A DNA stretch of 64,000 nucleotides from Mytilus edulis (GCF_963676685.1 NC_092345.1:86183592-86247591); one strand, 5' to 3'; numbered from the stretch's first letter, positions 1-11,675 are shown. Made by a program: numbers and translations. Notes: a model not told the origin generated them from the sequence alone.

Positions 1-286
1 ATAATTAAGTTATAATCCATATAATATTGTGACACAAGTAAAACATGTCGGGGGGAAGGGGGAGTGTGGTATTTATTCGGCTTTGCCTGAAATGTTTGAG
101 CGTGCATTTGAGACATGCCTCTAAAGAATGATTTTGAAATTTGAAGTCATCTGTGCCGATCGAGTGCGCTGTTTAAACAGCACTAACATTTCGTTGCGCT
201 TTCTATGATTTTCAAGGCAAAGCAGCATTGTGTAGGCGAGATTACTTTGATTTATCGATGGCGCTTTTGTCTGCGGCCAAAAAATA

Positions 287-358
287 TGGAGATGCCGGGG
301 ATCGAACCCGGGGCCTTTCACATGCGAAGCGAACGCTCTACCACTGAGCTACATCCCC
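287..358 (-). tRNA. tRNA-Ala(CGC), unit L1
   Basis: 72 nt without a CCA end. Identical to the plus-strand Ala-CGC gene at 4469, where the fold is described. Confidence 0.95.
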
Positions 359-541
359 GTCCCTGGATTTTCATCAATATTTCCTTTTCAATTCCGCCTT
401 TTACCACAGGACAAGTGTTCAGGTAGGTGTCCTACGAGAGGTCGGAGATGCTCTCTTATGTTTAACTGTACATTTTTCACTTGATAGTGCACGAAAGACA
501 TAGTTTATGTGGACTCAATTACATTGACAAAAAATTAGGAG

Positions 542-613
542 TGGAGATGCCGGGGATCGAACCCGGGGCCTTTCACATGCAAAGCGAACGCTCTACCACT
601 GAGCTACATCCCC
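542..613 (-). tRNA. tRNA-Ala(TGC), unit L1
   Basis: 72 nt. Same sequence as the Ala-CGC gene except for the first anticodon base; fold described at 4214. Confidence 0.95.
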
Positions 614-1007
614 TTCACAACGATAAAACATTAAATTTAAGTAGTGTATTTTCATACCATGTATATATATATGCCACTCTGATTGTTAAAAAAAAGTCTT
701 GCACCAAGACGAGATGGTTATCTTTATGTCTTTAACAGTTGAAATTTGCTGAGCAAGTACATTAGATTTTGTAGTTCTTTTTCATGAAATGAACCATCAA
801 TCAGTCGGCCTCGTTATATATTGAGCTGAAGAAAGACATAATTTATATACAGTATCGGTGGTGTAAAAGGAAATCATATAGTATATATTTGCATGATAGG
901 ACAAACATACACCGTTTCTTTCATTGACCACGTACACATAACAGTTGTTTGAAGCATATACCGTTATTAATATCAATATCGATCCGGAGAAAAGGCGCAA
1001 AAATATC

Positions 1008-1079
1008 TTCCCAGACGGGGAATCGAACCCCGGCCGCCGCGGTGAGAGCGCGGAATCCTAACCACTAGACTACCTGGGA
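1008..1079 (-). tRNA. tRNA-Glu(CTC), unit L1
   Basis: 72 nt, CTC anticodon in a CCGCG/CGCGG stem; fold described at 3748. Confidence 0.95.
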
Positions 1080-1607
1080 CTTACTCATAGTGGGGTAACT
1101 TAACACATATAAAGAGCAACAATAACAGCAATCATGCCTTTTTGTACGTTACAACGTCATTGGGAATGTCGACTGGCGTTAGATAGACTATAGAATGTCA
1201 ATAACTTAAAACTGCAAAAGGCAGCGAAATCACCGCGAATAGTCGCTACCGTCGACGCTATATAACGCATTGTTTCAGGCTGGAATCATTAACATTAACA
1301 TTCGATTTGTTCTGACTCACGATAATTAAGTTATAATCCATATAATATTGTGACACAAGTAAAACATGTCGGGGGGAAGGGGGAGTGTGGTATTTATTCG
1401 GCTTTGCCTGAAATGTTTGAGCGTGCATTTGAGACATGCCTCTAAAGAATGATTTTGAAATTTGAAGTCATCTGTGCCGATCGAGTGCGCTGTTTAAACA
1501 GCACTAACATTTCGTTGCGCTTTCTATGATTTTCAAGGCAAAGCAGCATTGTGTAGGCGAGATTACTTTGATTTATCGATGGCGCTTTTGTCTGCGGCCA
1601 AAAAATA

Positions 1608-1679
1608 TGGAGATGCCGGGGATCGAACCCGGGGCCTTTCACATGCGAAGCGAACGCTCTACCACTGAGCTACATCCCC
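1608..1679 (-). tRNA. tRNA-Ala(CGC), unit L2
   Basis: Exact copy of the L1 gene, 1321 bp on. Confidence 0.95.
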
Positions 1680-1862
1680 GTCCCTGGATTTTCATCAATA
1701 TTTCCTTTTCAATTCCGCCTTTTACCACAGGACAAGTGTTCAGGTAGGTGTCCTACGAGAGGTCGGAGATGCTCTCTTATGTTTAACTGTACATTTTTCA
1801 CTTGATAGTGCACGAAAGACATAGTTTATGTGGACTCAATTACATTGACAAAAAATTAGGAG

Positions 1863-1934
1863 TGGAGATGCCGGGGATCGAACCCGGGGCCTTTCACATG
1901 CAAAGCGAACGCTCTACCACTGAGCTACATCCCC
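1863..1934 (-). tRNA. tRNA-Ala(TGC), unit L2
   Basis: Exact copy of the L1 gene, 1321 bp on. Confidence 0.95.
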
Positions 1935-2328
1935 TTCACAACGATAAAACATTAAATTTAAGTAGTGTATTTTCATACCATGTATATATATATGCCACTC
2001 TGATTGTTAAAAAAAAGTCTTGCACCAAGACGAGATGGTTATCTTTATGTCTTTAACAGTTGAAATTTGCTGAGCAAGTACATTAGATTTTGTAGTTCTT
2101 TTTCATGAAATGAACCATCAATCAGTCGGCCTCGTTATATATTGAGCTGAAGAAAGACATAATTTATATACAGTATCGGTGGTGTAAAAGGAAATCATAT
2201 AGTATATATTTGCATGATAGGACAAACATACACCGTTTCTTTCATTGACCACGTACACATAACAGTTGTTTGAAGCATATACCGTTATTAATATCAATAT
2301 CGATCCGGAGAAAAGGCGCAAAAATATC

Positions 2329-2400
2329 TTCCCAGACGGGGAATCGAACCCCGGCCGCCGCGGTGAGAGCGCGGAATCCTAACCACTAGACTACCTGGGA
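2329..2400 (-). tRNA. tRNA-Glu(CTC), unit L2
   Basis: Last minus-strand Glu gene; the next unit (L3) is cut before its Glu. Confidence 0.95.
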
Positions 2401-2928
2401 CTTACTCATAGTGGGGTAACTTAACACATATAAAGAGCAACAATAACAGCAATCATGCCTTTTTGTACGTTACAACGTCATTGGGAATGTCGACTGGCGT
2501 TAGATAGACTATAGAATGTCAATAACTTAAAACTGCAAAAGGCAGCGAAATCACCGCGAATAGTCGCTACCGTCGACGCTATATAACGCATTGTTTCAGG
2601 CTGGAATCATTAACATTAACATTCGATTTGTTCTGACTCACGATAATTAAGTTATAATCCATATAATATTGTGACACAAGTAAAACATGTCGGGGGGAAG
2701 GGGGAGTGTGGTATTTATTCGGCTTTGCCTGAAATGTTTGAGCGTGCATTTGAGACATGCCTCTAAAGAATGATTTTGAAATTTGAAGTCATCTGTGCCG
2801 ATCGAGTGCGCTGTTTAAACAGCACTAACATTTCGTTGCGCTTTCTATGATTTTCAAGGCAAAGCAGCATTGTGTAGGCGAGATTACTTTGATTTATCGA
2901 TGGCGCTTTTGTCTGCGGCCAAAAAATA

Positions 2929-3000
2929 TGGAGATGCCGGGGATCGAACCCGGGGCCTTTCACATGCGAAGCGAACGCTCTACCACTGAGCTACATCCCC
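2929..3000 (-). tRNA. tRNA-Ala(CGC), unit L3
   Basis: Lies in the 533-bp spacer between the two inverted arms. Confidence 0.95.
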
Positions 3001-3183
3001 GTCCCTGGATTTTCATCAATATTTCCTTTTCAATTCCGCCTTTTACCACAGGACAAGTGTTCAGGTAGGTGTCCTACGAGAGGTCGGAGATGCTCTCTTA
3101 TGTTTAACTGTACATTTTTCACTTGATAGTGCACGAAAGACATAGTTTATGTGGACTCAATTACATTGACAAAAAATTAGGAG

Positions 3184-3255
3184 TGGAGATGCCGGGGATC
3201 GAACCCGGGGCCTTTCACATGCAAAGCGAACGCTCTACCACTGAGCTACATCCCC
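3184..3255 (-). tRNA. tRNA-Ala(TGC), unit L3
   Basis: Last minus-strand tRNA before the flip; its 5' flank keeps only about 85 bp of normal unit sequence before the junction at 3340. Confidence 0.95.
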
Positions 3256-3339
3256 TTCACAACGATAAAACATTAAATTTAAGTAGTGTATTTTCATACC
3301 ATGTATATATATATGCCACTCTGATTGTTAAAAAAAAGT

Positions 3340-3341
3340 CA
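3340..3341. other. Inversion junction in the tRNA array
   Basis: Sequence matches the minus-strand unit up to GTC at 3340 and the plus-strand unit from ACTCG at 3341. Units to the left are transcribed leftward and units to the right rightward. Only a one-base overlap (C) is shared by the two parents at the join. Confidence 0.93.
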
Positions 3342-3747
3342 CTCGATCGGCACAGATGACTTCAAATTTCAAAATCATTCTTTAGAGGCATGTCTCAAAT
3401 GCACGCTCAAACATTTCAGGCAAAGCCGAATAAATACCACACTCCCCCTTCCCCCCGACATGTTTTACTTGTGTCACAATATTATATGGATTATAACTTA
3501 ATTATCGTGAGTCAGAACAAATCGAATGTTAATGTTAATGATTCCAGCCTGAAACAATGCGTTATATAGCGTCGACGGTAGCGACTATTCGCGGTGATTT
3601 CGCTGCCTTTTGCAGTTTTAAGTTATTGACATTCTATAGTCTATCTAACGCCAGTCGACATTCCCAATGACGTTGTAACGTACAAAAAGGCATGATTGCT
3701 GTTATTGTTGCTCTTTATATGTGTTAAGTTACCCCACTATGAGTAAG

Positions 3748-3819
3748 TCCCAGGTAGTCTAGTGGTTAGGATTCCGCGCTCTCACCGCGGCGGCCGGGGT
3801 TCGATTCCCCGTCTGGGAA
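3748..3819 (+). tRNA. tRNA-Glu(CTC), unit R1 (reference copy)
   Basis: Cloverleaf: acceptor TCCCAGG pairs with TCTGGGA (last pair G-T), discriminator A; anticodon stem CCGCG/CGCGG with loop CTCTCAC giving anticodon CTC, which reads GAG; T-arm CGGGG-TTCGATT-CCCCG. Internal box B (GGTTCGATTCC) is intact, and a T5 run starts four bases after the gene. No CCA is encoded, as usual for eukaryotes. 72 nt is the usual length for tRNA-Glu. No intron. Confidence 0.97.
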
Positions 3820-3823
3820 GATA

Positions 3824-3828
3824 TTTTT
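3824..3828 (+). terminator. Pol III terminator of tRNA-Glu (R1)
   Basis: TTTTT run just downstream of the Glu gene; present at the same place after the other full Glu copies I checked. Confidence 0.8.
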
Positions 3829-4213
3829 GCGCCTTTTCTCCGGATCGATATTGATATTAATAACGGTATATGCTTCAAACAACTGTTATGTGTACGTGGT
3901 CAATGAAAGAAACGGTGTATGTTTGTCCTATCATGCAAATATATACTATATGATTTCCTTTTACACCACCGATACTGTATATAAATTATGTCTTTCTTCA
4001 GCTCAATATATAACGAGGCCGACTGATTGATGGTTCATTTCATGAAAAAGAACTACAAAATCTAATGTACTTGCTCAGCAAATTTCAACTGTTAAAGACA
4101 TAAAGATAACCATCTCGTCTTGGTGCAAGACTTTTTTTTAACAATCAGAGTGGCATATATATATACATGGTATGAAAATACACTACTTAAATTTAATGTT
4201 TTATCGTTGTGAA

Positions 4214-4285
4214 GGGGATGTAGCTCAGTGGTAGAGCGTTCGCTTTGCATGTGAAAGGCCCCGGGTTCGATCCCCGGCATCTCCA
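4214..4285 (+). tRNA. tRNA-Ala(TGC), unit R1 (reference copy)
   Basis: Cloverleaf: acceptor GGGGATG with CATCTCC (one G-T pair), D-stem GCTC/GAGC, anticodon stem TTCGC/GTGAA with loop TTTGCAT giving anticodon TGC, T-arm CCGGG-TTCGATC-CCCGG, discriminator A. Box A (TAGCTCAGTGG) and box B (GGTTCGATCC) match the Pol III consensus. The tRNA reads GCA and, depending on modification, GCG. 72 nt, no intron. Confidence 0.97.
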
Positions 4286-4292
4286 CTCCTAA

Positions 4293-4298
4293 TTTTTT
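4293..4298 (+). terminator. Pol III terminator of tRNA-Ala(TGC) (R1)
   Basis: T6 run starting eight bases after the gene. Confidence 0.8.
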
Positions 4299-4468
4299 GT
4301 CAATGTAATTGAGTCCACATAAACTATGTCTTTCGTGCACTATCAAGTGAAAAATGTACAGTTAAACATAAGAGAGCATCTCCGACCTCTCGTAGGACAC
4401 CTACCTGAACACTTGTCCTGTGGTAAAAGGCGGAATTGAAAAGGAAATATTGATGAAAATCCAGGGAC

Positions 4469-4540
4469 GGGGATGTAGCTCAGTGGTAGAGCGTTCGCTT
4501 CGCATGTGAAAGGCCCCGGGTTCGATCCCCGGCATCTCCA
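4469..4540 (+). tRNA. tRNA-Ala(CGC), unit R1 (reference copy)
   Basis: Same 72-nt body as the Ala-TGC gene 183 bp upstream apart from base 34, where T is replaced by C, so the anticodon is CGC and reads GCG. Boxes A and B unchanged. This looks like a duplicate that shifted anticodon by one substitution. Confidence 0.97.
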
Positions 4541-4542
4541 TA

Positions 4543-4548
4543 TTTTTT
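4543..4548 (+). terminator. Pol III terminator of tRNA-Ala(CGC) (R1)
   Basis: T6 run starting three bases after the gene. Confidence 0.8.
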
Positions 4549-5068
4549 GGCCGCAGACAAAAGCGCCATCGATAAATCAAAGTAATCTCGCCTACACAAT
4601 GCTGCTTTGCCTTGAAAATCATAGAAAGCGCAACGAAATGTTAGTGCTGTTTAAACAGCGCACTCGATCGGCACAGATGACTTCAAATTTCAAAATCATT
4701 CTTTAGAGGCATGTCTCAAATGCACGCTCAAACATTTCAGGCAAAGCCGAATAAATACCACACTCCCCCTTCCCCCCGACATGTTTTACTTGTGTCACAA
4801 TATTATATGGATTATAACTTAATTATCGTGAGTCAGAACAAATCGAATGTTAATGTTAATGATTCCAGCCTGAAACAATGCGTTATATAGCGTCGACGGT
4901 AGCGACTATTCGCGGTGATTTCGCTGCCTTTTGCAGTTTTAAGTTATTGACATTCTATAGTCTATCTAACGCCAGTCGACATTCCCAATGACGTTGTAAC
5001 GTACAAAAAGGCATGATTGCTGTTATTGTTGCTCTTTATATGTGTTAAGTTACCCCACTATGAGTAAG

Positions 5069-5140
5069 TCCCAGGTAGTCTAGTGGTTAGGATTCCGCGC
5101 TCTCACCGCGGCGGCCGGGGTTCGATTCCCCGTCTGGGAA
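5069..5140 (+). tRNA. tRNA-Glu(CTC), unit R2
   Basis: No difference seen from the R1 gene. Confidence 0.95.
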
Positions 5141-5534
5141 GATATTTTTGCGCCTTTTCTCCGGATCGATATTGATATTAATAACGGTATATGCTTCAAA
5201 CAACTGTTATGTGTACGTGGTCAATGAAAGAAACGGTGTATGTTTGTCCTATCATGCAAATATATACTATATGATTTCCTTTTACACCACCGATACTGTA
5301 TATAAATTATGTCTTTCTTCAGCTCAATATATAACGAGGCCGACTGATTGATGGTTCATTTCATGAAAAAGAACTACAAAATCTAATGTACTTGCTCAGC
5401 AAATTTCAACTGTTAAAGACATAAAGATAACCATCTCGTCTTGGTGCAAGACTTTTTTTTAACAATCAGAGTGGCATATATATATACATGGTATGAAAAT
5501 ACACTACTTAAATTTAATGTTTTATCGTTGTGAA

Positions 5535-5606
5535 GGGGATGTAGCTCAGTGGTAGAGCGTTCGCTTTGCATGTGAAAGGCCCCGGGTTCGATCCCCGGCA
5601 TCTCCA
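5535..5606 (+). tRNA. tRNA-Ala(TGC), unit R2
   Basis: No difference seen from the R1 gene. Confidence 0.95.
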
Positions 5607-5789
5607 CTCCTAATTTTTTGTCAATGTAATTGAGTCCACATAAACTATGTCTTTCGTGCACTATCAAGTGAAAAATGTACAGTTAAACATAAGAGAGCAT
5701 CTCCGACCTCTCGTAGGACACCTACCTGAACACTTGTCCTGTGGTAAAAGGCGGAATTGAAAAGGAAATATTGATGAAAATCCAGGGAC

Positions 5790-5861
5790 GGGGATGTAGC
5801 TCAGTGGTAGAGCGTTCGCTTCGCATGTGAAAGGCCCCGGGTTCGATCCCCGGCATCTCCA
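5790..5861 (+). tRNA. tRNA-Ala(CGC), unit R2
   Basis: No difference seen from R1; last gene before the inverted-repeat arm ends at 6147. Confidence 0.95.
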
Positions 5862-6389
5862 TATTTTTTGGCCGCAGACAAAAGCGCCATCGATAAATCA
5901 AAGTAATCTCGCCTACACAATGCTGCTTTGCCTTGAAAATCATAGAAAGCGCAACGAAATGTTAGTGCTGTTTAAACAGCGCACTCGATCGGCACAGATG
6001 ACTTCAAATTTCAAAATCATTCTTTAGAGGCATGTCTCAAATGCACGCTCAAACATTTCAGGCAAAGCCGAATAAATACCACACTCCCCCTTCCCCCCGA
6101 CATGTTTTACTTGTGTCACAATATTATATGGATTATAACTTAATTATCGTGAGTCAGAACAAATCGAATGTTAATGTTAATGATTCCAGCCTGAAACAAT
6201 GCGTTATATAGCGTCGACGGTAGCGACTATTCGCGGTGATTTCGCTGCCTTTTGCAGTTTTAAGTTATTGACATTCTATAGTCTATCTAACGCCAGTCGA
6301 CATTCCCAATGACGTTGTAACGTACAAAAAGGCATGATTGCTGTTATTGTTGCTCTTTATATGTGTTAAGTTACCCCACTATGAGTAAG

Positions 6390-6461
6390 TCCCAGGTAGT
6401 CTAGTGGTTAGGATTCCGCGCTCTCACCGCGGCGGCCGGGGTTCGATTCCCCGTCTGGGAA
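6390..6461 (+). tRNA. tRNA-Glu(CTC), unit R3
   Basis: Matches R1. Confidence 0.95.
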
Positions 6462-6855
6462 GATATTTTTGCGCCTTTTCTCCGGATCGATATTGATATT
6501 AATAACGGTATATGCTTCAAACAACTGTTATGTGTACGTGGTCAATGAAAGAAACGGTGTATGTTTGTCCTATCATGCAAATATATACTATATGATTTCC
6601 TTTTACACCACCGATACTGTATATAAATTATGTCTTTCTTCAGCTCAATATATAACGAGGCCGACTGATTGATGGTTCATTTCATGAAAAAGAACTACAA
6701 AATCTAATGTACTTGCTCAGCAAATTTCAACTGTTAAAGACATAAAGATAACCATCTCGTCTTGGTGCAAGACTTTTTTTTAACAATCAGAGTGGCATAT
6801 ATATATACATGGTATGAAAATACACTACTTAAATTTAATGTTTTATCGTTGTGAA

Positions 6856-6927
6856 GGGGATGTAGCTCAGTGGTAGAGCGTTCGCTTTGCATGTGAAAGG
6901 CCCCGGGTTCGATCCCCGGCATCTCCA
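6856..6927 (+). tRNA. tRNA-Ala(TGC), unit R3
   Basis: Matches R1. Confidence 0.95.
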
Positions 6928-7110
6928 CTCCTAATTTTTTGTCAATGTAATTGAGTCCACATAAACTATGTCTTTCGTGCACTATCAAGTGAAAAATGTA
7001 CAGTTAAACATAAGAGAGCATCTCCGACCTCTCGTAGGACACCTACCTGAACACTTGTCCTGTGGTAAAAGGCGGAATTGAAAAGGAAATATTGATGAAA
7101 ATCCAGGGAC

Positions 7111-7182
7111 GGGGATGTAGCTCAGTGGTAGAGCGTTCGCTTCGCATGTGAAAGGCCCCGGGTTCGATCCCCGGCATCTCCA
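7111..7182 (+). tRNA. tRNA-Ala(CGC), unit R3
   Basis: Matches R1. Confidence 0.95.
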
Positions 7183-7710
7183 TATTTTTTGGCCGCAGAC
7201 AAAAGCGCCATCGATAAATCAAAGTAATCTCGCCTACACAATGCTGCTTTGCCTTGAAAATCATAGAAAGCGCAACGAAATGTTAGTGCTGTTTAAACAG
7301 CGCACTCGATCGGCACAGATGACTTCAAATTTCAAAATCATTCTTTAGAGGCATGTCTCAAATGCACGCTCAAACATTTCAGGCAAAGCCGAATAAATAC
7401 CACACTCCCCCTTCCCCCCGACATGTTTTACTTGTGTCACAATATTATATGGATTATAACTTAATTATCGTGAGTCAGAACAAATCGAATGTTAATGTTA
7501 ATGATTCCAGCCTGAAACAATGCGTTATATAGCGTCGACGGTAGCGACTATTCGCGGTGATTTCGCTGCCTTTTGCAGTTTTAAGTTATTGACATTCTAT
7601 AGTCTATCTAACGCCAGTCGACATTCCCAATGACGTTGTAACGTACAAAAAGGCATGATTGCTGTTATTGTTGCTCTTTATATGTGTTAAGTTACCCCAC
7701 TATGAGTAAG

Positions 7711-7782
7711 TCCCAGGTAGTCTAGTGGTTAGGATTCCGCGCTCTCACCGCGGCGGCCGGGGTTCGATTCCCCGTCTGGGAA
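7711..7782 (+). tRNA. tRNA-Glu(CTC), unit R4
   Basis: Matches R1. Confidence 0.95.
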
Positions 7783-8176
7783 GATATTTTTGCGCCTTTT
7801 CTCCGGATCGATATTGATATTAATAACGGTATATGCTTCAAACAACTGTTATGTGTACGTGGTCAATGAAAGAAACGGTGTATGTTTGTCCTATCATGCA
7901 AATATATACTATATGATTTCCTTTTACACCACCGATACTGTATATAAATTATGTCTTTCTTCAGCTCAATATATAACGAGGCCGACTGATTGATGGTTCA
8001 TTTCATGAAAAAGAACTACAAAATCTAATGTACTTGCTCAGCAAATTTCAACTGTTAAAGACATAAAGATAACCATCTCGTCTTGGTGCAAGACTTTTTT
8101 TTAACAATCAGAGTGGCATATATATATACATGGTATGAAAATACACTACTTAAATTTAATGTTTTATCGTTGTGAA

Positions 8177-8248
8177 GGGGATGTAGCTCAGTGGTAGAGC
8201 GTTCGCTTTGCATGTGAAAGGCCCCGGGTTCGATCCCCGGCATCTCCA
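8177..8248 (+). tRNA. tRNA-Ala(TGC), unit R4
   Basis: Matches R1. Confidence 0.95.
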
Positions 8249-8431
8249 CTCCTAATTTTTTGTCAATGTAATTGAGTCCACATAAACTATGTCTTTCGTG
8301 CACTATCAAGTGAAAAATGTACAGTTAAACATAAGAGAGCATCTCCGACCTCTCGTAGGACACCTACCTGAACACTTGTCCTGTGGTAAAAGGCGGAATT
8401 GAAAAGGAAATATTGATGAAAATCCAGGGAC

Positions 8432-8503
8432 GGGGATGTAGCTCAGTGGTAGAGCGTTCGCTTCGCATGTGAAAGGCCCCGGGTTCGATCCCCGGCATCT
8501 CCA
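8432..8503 (+). tRNA. tRNA-Ala(CGC), unit R4
   Basis: Matches R1. Confidence 0.95.
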
Positions 8504-9031
8504 TATTTTTTGGCCGCAGACAAAAGCGCCATCGATAAATCAAAGTAATCTCGCCTACACAATGCTGCTTTGCCTTGAAAATCATAGAAAGCGCAACGAA
8601 ATGTTAGTGCTGTTTAAACAGCGCACTCGATCGGCACAGATGACTTCAAATTTCAAAATCATTCTTTAGAGGCATGTCTCAAATGCACGCTCAAACATTT
8701 CAGGCAAAGCCGAATAAATACCACACTCCCCCTTCCCCCCGACATGTTTTACTTGTGTCACAATATTATATGGATTATAACTTAATTATCGTGAGTCAGA
8801 ACAAATCGAATGTTAATGTTAATGATTCCAGCCTGAAACAATGCGTTATATAGCGTCGACGGTAGCGACTATTCGCGGTGATTTCGCTGCCTTTTGCAGT
8901 TTTAAGTTATTGACATTCTATAGTCTATCTAACGCCAGTCGACATTCCCAATGACGTTGTAACGTACAAAAAGGCATGATTGCTGTTATTGTTGCTCTTT
9001 ATATGTGTTAAGTTACCCCACTATGAGTAAG

Positions 9032-9103
9032 TCCCAGGTAGTCTAGTGGTTAGGATTCCGCGCTCTCACCGCGGCGGCCGGGGTTCGATTCCCCGTCTGG
9101 GAA
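9032..9103 (+). tRNA. tRNA-Glu(CTC), unit R5
   Basis: Matches R1. Confidence 0.95.
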
Positions 9104-9497
9104 GATATTTTTGCGCCTTTTCTCCGGATCGATATTGATATTAATAACGGTATATGCTTCAAACAACTGTTATGTGTACGTGGTCAATGAAAGAAACGGT
9201 GTATGTTTGTCCTATCATGCAAATATATACTATATGATTTCCTTTTACACCACCGATACTGTATATAAATTATGTCTTTCTTCAGCTCAATATATAACGA
9301 GGCCGACTGATTGATGGTTCATTTCATGAAAAAGAACTACAAAATCTAATGTACTTGCTCAGCAAATTTCAACTGTTAAAGACATAAAGATAACCATCTC
9401 GTCTTGGTGCAAGACTTTTTTTTAACAATCAGAGTGGCATATATATATACATGGTATGAAAATACACTACTTAAATTTAATGTTTTATCGTTGTGAA

Positions 9498-9569
9498 GGG
9501 GATGTAGCTCAGTGGTAGAGCGTTCGCTTTGCATGTGAAAGGCCCCGGGTTCGATCCCCGGCATCTCCA
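9498..9569 (+). tRNA. tRNA-Ala(TGC), unit R5
   Basis: Matches R1. Confidence 0.95.
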
Positions 9570-9752
9570 CTCCTAATTTTTTGTCAATGTAATTGAGTCC
9601 ACATAAACTATGTCTTTCGTGCACTATCAAGTGAAAAATGTACAGTTAAACATAAGAGAGCATCTCCGACCTCTCGTAGGACACCTACCTGAACACTTGT
9701 CCTGTGGTAAAAGGCGGAATTGAAAAGGAAATATTGATGAAAATCCAGGGAC

Positions 9753-9824
9753 GGGGATGTAGCTCAGTGGTAGAGCGTTCGCTTCGCATGTGAAAGGCCC
9801 CGGGTTCGATCCCCGGCATCTCCA
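9753..9824 (+). tRNA. tRNA-Ala(CGC), unit R5
   Basis: Matches R1. Confidence 0.95.
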
Positions 9825-10352
9825 TATTTTTTGGCCGCAGACAAAAGCGCCATCGATAAATCAAAGTAATCTCGCCTACACAATGCTGCTTTGCCTTGAA
9901 AATCATAGAAAGCGCAACGAAATGTTAGTGCTGTTTAAACAGCGCACTCGATCGGCACAGATGACTTCAAATTTCAAAATCATTCTTTAGAGGCATGTCT
10001 CAAATGCACGCTCAAACATTTCAGGCAAAGCCGAATAAATACCACACTCCCCCTTCCCCCCGACATGTTTTACTTGTGTCACAATATTATATGGATTATA
10101 ACTTAATTATCGTGAGTCAGAACAAATCGAATGTTAATGTTAATGATTCCAGCCTGAAACAATGCGTTATATAGCGTCGACGGTAGCGACTATTCGCGGT
10201 GATTTCGCTGCCTTTTGCAGTTTTAAGTTATTGACATTCTATAGTCTATCTAACGCCAGTCGACATTCCCAATGACGTTGTAACGTACAAAAAGGCATGA
10301 TTGCTGTTATTGTTGCTCTTTATATGTGTTAAGTTACCCCACTATGAGTAAG

Positions 10353-10424
10353 TCCCAGGTAGTCTAGTGGTTAGGATTCCGCGCTCTCACCGCGGCGGCC
10401 GGGGTTCGATTCCCCGTCTGGGAA
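10353..10424 (+). tRNA. tRNA-Glu(CTC), unit R6
   Basis: Matches R1. Confidence 0.95.
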
Positions 10425-10818
10425 GATATTTTTGCGCCTTTTCTCCGGATCGATATTGATATTAATAACGGTATATGCTTCAAACAACTGTTATGTGTAC
10501 GTGGTCAATGAAAGAAACGGTGTATGTTTGTCCTATCATGCAAATATATACTATATGATTTCCTTTTACACCACCGATACTGTATATAAATTATGTCTTT
10601 CTTCAGCTCAATATATAACGAGGCCGACTGATTGATGGTTCATTTCATGAAAAAGAACTACAAAATCTAATGTACTTGCTCAGCAAATTTCAACTGTTAA
10701 AGACATAAAGATAACCATCTCGTCTTGGTGCAAGACTTTTTTTTAACAATCAGAGTGGCATATATATATACATGGTATGAAAATACACTACTTAAATTTA
10801 ATGTTTTATCGTTGTGAA

Positions 10819-10890
10819 GGGGATGTAGCTCAGTGGTAGAGCGTTCGCTTTGCATGTGAAAGGCCCCGGGTTCGATCCCCGGCATCTCCA
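10819..10890 (+). tRNA. tRNA-Ala(TGC), unit R6
   Basis: Matches R1. Confidence 0.95.
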
Positions 10891-11073
10891 CTCCTAATTT
10901 TTTGTCAATGTAATTGAGTCCACATAAACTATGTCTTTCGTGCACTATCAAGTGAAAAATGTACAGTTAAACATAAGAGAGCATCTCCGACCTCTCGTAG
11001 GACACCTACCTGAACACTTGTCCTGTGGTAAAAGGCGGAATTGAAAAGGAAATATTGATGAAAATCCAGGGAC

Positions 11074-11145
11074 GGGGATGTAGCTCAGTGGTAGAGCGTT
11101 CGCTTCGCATGTGAAAGGCCCCGGGTTCGATCCCCGGCATCTCCA
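11074..11145 (+). tRNA. tRNA-Ala(CGC), unit R6
   Basis: Matches R1; the spacer after it starts the run of homopolymer differences leading to the assembly gap. Confidence 0.95.
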
Positions 11146-11675
11146 TATTTTTTGGCCGCAGACAAAAGCGCCATCGATAAATCAAAGTAATCTCGCCTAC
11201 ACAATGCTGCTTTGCCTTGAAAATCATAGAAAGCGCAACGAAATGTTAGTGCTGTTTAAACAGCGCACTCGATCGGCACAGATGACTTCAAATTTCAAAA
11301 TCATTCTTTAGAGGCATGTCTCAAATGCACGCTCAAACATTTCAGGCAAAGCCGAATAAATACCACACTCCCCCCTTCCCCCCGACATGTTTTACTTGTG
11401 TCACAATATTATATGGATTATAACTTAATTATCGTGAGTCAGAACAAATCGAATGTTAATGTTAATGATTCCAGCCTGAAACAATGCGTTATATAGCGTC
11501 GACGGTAGCGACTATTCGCGGTGATTTCGCTGCCTTTTGCAGTTTTAAGTTATTGACATTCTATAGTCTATCTAACGCCAGTCGACATTCCCAATGACGT
11601 TGTAACGTACAAAAAGGCATGATTGCTGTTATTGTTGCTCTTTATATGTGTTAAGTTACCCCCACTATGAGTAAG

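Larger units (their letters stand above)
1..2807 (+). repeat. Inverted-repeat arm 1 of the array
   Basis: Reading backward from 2807 this arm is the reverse complement of the sequence reading forward from 3341: ATCGAGT at 2801-2807 faces ACTCGAT at 3341-3347. The partner arm is 3341-6147 and the spacer between them is 533 bp (2808-3340). The arm may be longer if the array continues to the left. Confidence 0.93.
1..3340 (-). repeat. Left arm of tRNA tandem array (units L1-L3)
   Basis: Tandem repeat with a period of 1321 bp: the block at 1-1321 recurs at about 1322 and 2643. On the minus strand each unit reads Glu(CTC), Ala(TGC), Ala(CGC). The third unit is cut short at 3340, inside the spacer between Glu and Ala-TGC, so it has no Glu gene. 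I saw no base differences between the copies. Base 1 lies inside a unit, so the array extends left of the window. Confidence 0.97.
3341..6147 (-). repeat. Inverted-repeat arm 2 of the array
   Basis: Partner of the arm at 1-2807. The first base of this arm corresponds to a point three bases past the 14-bp palindrome GCTGTTTAAACAGC that sits downstream of every intact Ala-CGC gene. The 533-bp spacer holds one Ala-CGC and one Ala-TGC gene on the minus strand. Confidence 0.93.

Noticed and set aside
121-735. Short open frames repeated in every unit, such as one with MPGIEPGAFHM and SERSTTELHP
   Set aside because: They are antisense or out-of-frame readings of the Ala tRNA genes and flanks. Such peptides are common false annotations; conservation here comes from the tRNA and the array.
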